Assembly (NCBI GenBank): GCA_002368955.1 | Contig: DFDY01000201.1 | Span: 1 to 16,698, forward strand | DNA: 16,698 nt | Source of the DNA: Bacteroidales bacterium UBA3816 | GTDB lineage: Bacteria > Bacteroidota > Bacteroidia > Bacteroidales > P3 | Direction of reading: 5' to 3' | Translations under genes and position numbers: made by a program | Shown: positions 14,934 to 16,698 of the stretch, in pieces | Position numbering within the stretch: the first letter of the stretch is position 1 | Layout of the letters: every line of letters starts with the position of its first letter | The notes under the pieces: generated by a model | Seen by the model: only the letters and a program-made list of their open reading frames with translations | Told to the model about the DNA's origin: nothing | Database searches by the model: none

Positions 14934-14956
14934 AAGGGCAGCAGTATGCCAATTTG

Positions 14957-16495
14957 TCACCACTTGAACACATCCATCGGCTGTTTGGGCCGCTCGGTGT
15001 CGTACCAATGGAAATTGTTGAGGAACTTCTTGTCTTGCGGCAACTGCTCTAGGGGATAGGTCTGCATATCGGGATTGCCGAAGGTGACCACTCGGTCGGG
15101 GGCACGGTCTAAGAAATACACCCGCATGTCTGAGCCAATGCCTGCATTGACCCCAATGAGATATTTATTGCCCTGTTCGTCTTCGTCAGTGATGTGGTAG
15201 GTCATTTCGGCATTGCCCTTGACATCGGCGTAATGGGGCTCGCCTTCGTTAAAATAAACCACCGTGTTGCGACCTTTGACCTGATTATATTTCTCCCGGT
15301 CGAGACGCTCGATGAAGAAACTATTGTTCTTAAAAAATGCCAGTTTAGCCCCCGCTGTGTCATGAACCACCACAATGGTGTCGGCCGTAGCCTGATAATC
15401 TGTGTACCAAACAATTGGATTATAAAAAAGATGAAGCGTGGAGTCGGTAGCGGAATAGAAGATGGAATCGCTCATCGCCTGCGCATCGCCACGGAAGACC
15501 TTCACATGGTGGTAGGCAAGCACCGACTCAAGTTCTTTGGTGGAGTCGTTGGTGACAAAAATGCTGTCGGCATGGAGATAAAGGGTGTCCGGGGTGGCAA
15601 GGCTGTCTTCCTCGTTGCGGCTGACGAAGCGGACCAATGCGCTGTCGGTGACCAACGAGGTGCGGGTTTGCTGGTTGGTCTCGGCATAGCGACTGGTGCT
15701 GATGACATTATTGACCGAGTCAAAGATGTATACATGACCTATTGCCCTGCCAAACTCAGTCTCCTCGTAGTAGTCGAGGGTGTCACAAAAGAGATGCTGC
15801 CCATCGCGATGGATTTCGGAAGATTTGACCGAATGGGCAAACCGCTGGTCGGTATTGTAAGAACCTCTCTTGGTGAATAGTGTTGCAGAGTCGGTATAGA
15901 CATGGGTAGGACTCCAAAAATAGGCCGTATGGGCATTCATGTCATAGTTGAGCGTATCTGTTTCTAACCGCATGTTGGTATCGGTCAAGACTACTGAGTC
16001 ATAAATATCAAACACCTTGAGGTCAGAGTTATAATAGCCCACCTTGCTGACCAGTGAACGTTTCTCATTGGTGGTGATTCCCCATGTTTCATAGGAGGCA
16101 ATGGAAGAAAAGCGGTCATAGGTGAGATGGTCGGACTTGAGCGTGGTCTTGCCATCCACCATGCGGACTGTGTCGTCCCAAATGTCAACAATGCGGGACT
16201 CGCCATCGTAATAGAGTTGGTCGCCGTAGATAGTGGTGGTATCGGTCACCACCACCTTAATATTGCCGAAGGCCACAAAGTCGTTGCGCACCGTGTTCAG
16301 CAATGCCGAGTCGGCATAAAGGGTCATGCCTTCGTGCACCGCCTTTACCTTTTCATACAATATCCAAACATCGGGGTCAGAGGGGTCTCGGGTGCCCTTT
16401 CCTGCATCATAAGTGATGAGTTTCTGCCCCTGCACCGGCACAAAAGCCAGCACAGCCAAAAGCCACAGCACACATTTTAAAACATTTATCCGCAT
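14957..16495 (-). CDS. OstA/LptA-like envelope protein
   Basis: I start it at the ATG at 16495 (512 aa). The frame is open to 16528, but the promoter box at 16518-16525 lies inside that extension. From 16495 the N-terminus MRINVLKCVLWLLAVLAFVP is a Sec signal peptide, probably cleaved after VQG. The mature protein begins with OstA/LptA-type beta repeats, recognisable as short units around GMTLYADSALLN, VAFGNIKVVVTDTTTIYGDQ and LKSDHLTYD. More beta-rich repeats follow to the C-terminus. OstA-N domains bind lipopolysaccharide in the periplasm (LptA) or form part of LptD; long forms like this are typical of Bacteroidota and presumably aid LPS transport or outer-membrane assembly. The gene precedes grpE by 74 bp on the same strand. 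Confidence 0.85.
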   Translation of the reverse strand: MRINVLKCVLWLLAVLAFVPVQGQKLITYDAGKGTRDPSDPDVWILYEKVKAVHEGMTLYADSALLNTVRNDFVAFGNIKVVVTDTTTIYGDQLYYDGESRIVDIWDDTVRMVDGKTTLKSDHLTYDRFSSIASYETWGITTNEKRSLVSKVGYYNSDLKVFDIYDSVVLTDTNMRLETDTLNYDMNAHTAYFWSPTHVYTDSATLFTKRGSYNTDQRFAHSVKSSEIHRDGQHLFCDTLDYYEETEFGRAIGHVYIFDSVNNVISTSRYAETNQQTRTSLVTDSALVRFVSRNEEDSLATPDTLYLHADSIFVTNDSTKELESVLAYHHVKVFRGDAQAMSDSIFYSATDSTLHLFYNPIVWYTDYQATADTIVVVHDTAGAKLAFFKNNSFFIERLDREKYNQVKGRNTVVYFNEGEPHYADVKGNAEMTYHITDEDEQGNKYLIGVNAGIGSDMRVYFLDRAPDRVVTFGNPDMQTYPLEQLPQDKKFLNNFHWYDTERPKQPMDVFKW

Positions 16496-16517
16496 TCTTG
16501 TGAACGTGATTAAAATG

Positions 16518-16525
16518 CAAAGATA
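16518..16525 (-). promoter_or_regulatory. Bacteroidota -7 promoter box (TATCTTTG) of the OstA-like gene
   Basis: The minus strand reads TATCTTTG, an exact TAnnTTTG match. Transcription would start near 16511, about 16 nt before the ATG at 16495. It excludes the longer frame start at 16528. A T-rich segment lies upstream, with no clear -33 TTTG. Confidence 0.68.
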
Positions 16526-16664
16526 CACAAAAAATCCGATTTATTCATAAACACATGAAAAAGAATATTAAAACACGAATTGTCCTAGATTCACCTCCTT
16601 AGTAAACTAAAAAGTAAAATTGATTATCCGCAATTGGCACATAGACGAGGTCGTTTCATTCTCC

Positions 16665-16681
16665 GTGGCACATTGTGCCAC
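16665..16681. promoter_or_regulatory. Perfect 17-bp palindrome (GTGGCACA-T-TGTGCCAC), candidate operator
   Basis: Two 8-bp arms are exact reverse complements around one central base. A half-site-like TGGCACAT also occurs at 16635-16642, 31 bp away. No T tract follows, so a terminator is unlikely. The segment 16529-16698 shows no supported gene; the target is either the OstA-like gene to the left or a gene outside the window to the right. Confidence 0.5.
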
Positions 16682-16698
16682 TATCGAAAGTCCACAGG

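Noticed and set aside
16496..16528. Longer OstA-like start at 16528
   Set aside because: The exact -7 box at 16518-16525 falls inside it, and only the start at 16495 gives a normal signal peptide.
16612..16698. Minus-strand frame open to the right edge (about 29 residues)
   Set aside because: It is too short to judge, overlaps the perfect palindrome, and its residues match nothing I recognise.

Overview
The window reads as a chromosomal stretch from a Bacteroidota member, most likely order Bacteroidales (Prevotella/Muribaculaceae-like by impression). Three things support this: promoters with the Bacteroidota -7 box TAnnTTTG (clear at 5750-5757, 8550-8557 and 16518-16525), starts without strong Shine-Dalgarno sequences, and families typical of the phylum (a MurF-alanine racemase fusion, DUF2851, a long OstA-like protein). 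All supported genes lie on the minus strand, so transcription runs from right to left. I see no rRNA, tRNA, CRISPR array or intact insertion sequence.

Layout in transcription order. (a) 16495-13062: an OstA/LptA-like envelope protein, then grpE and dnaJ. (b) 12832-13061: a gene-free gap holding an imperfect inverted-repeat pair. (c) 12831-9053: a DUF2851 protein overlapping by 4 bp a bifunctional MurF/alanine racemase of peptidoglycan synthesis. (d) 8960-8673: a small YjdJ-type GNAT acetyltransferase. (e) 8518-6055: a three-gene unit with overlapping ends. It encodes a YtfE/RIC-like hemerythrin di-iron protein, a LuxR-type regulator with a degenerate receiver, and an MFS transporter. It has a good promoter and a perfect 8-bp-arm palindrome upstream. 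(f) 6054-5704: a 351-bp gap with the promoter of the next unit. (g) 5703-1: a six-gene unit with short gaps. It encodes a small membrane protein with a heptad-repeat tail, a membrane polyferredoxin, a YitT-family protein, a CPBP-family putative membrane protease, a Tat-signal aldo/keto reductase with two Fe-S motifs, and TatA (cut by the window edge).

The most interesting unit is (g). The polyferredoxin has four predicted helices and cytoplasmic Fe-S clusters. It then has an internal twin-arginine motif followed by four more Fe-S motifs, as if a NapH-like and a NapG-like protein were fused. The aldo/keto reductase carries a Tat/lipoprotein-type signal and its own ferredoxin motifs, and a Tat translocase gene follows directly. 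I infer a transmembrane electron wire from cytosolic donors to an extracytoplasmic oxidoreductase, with its Tat component in the same operon. The substrate is unknown.

Unit (e) looks like a compact sensor-regulator-transporter module, possibly for oxygen, nitric oxide or iron-related stress. That role rests on family knowledge and layout, not on any direct signal of the inducer.
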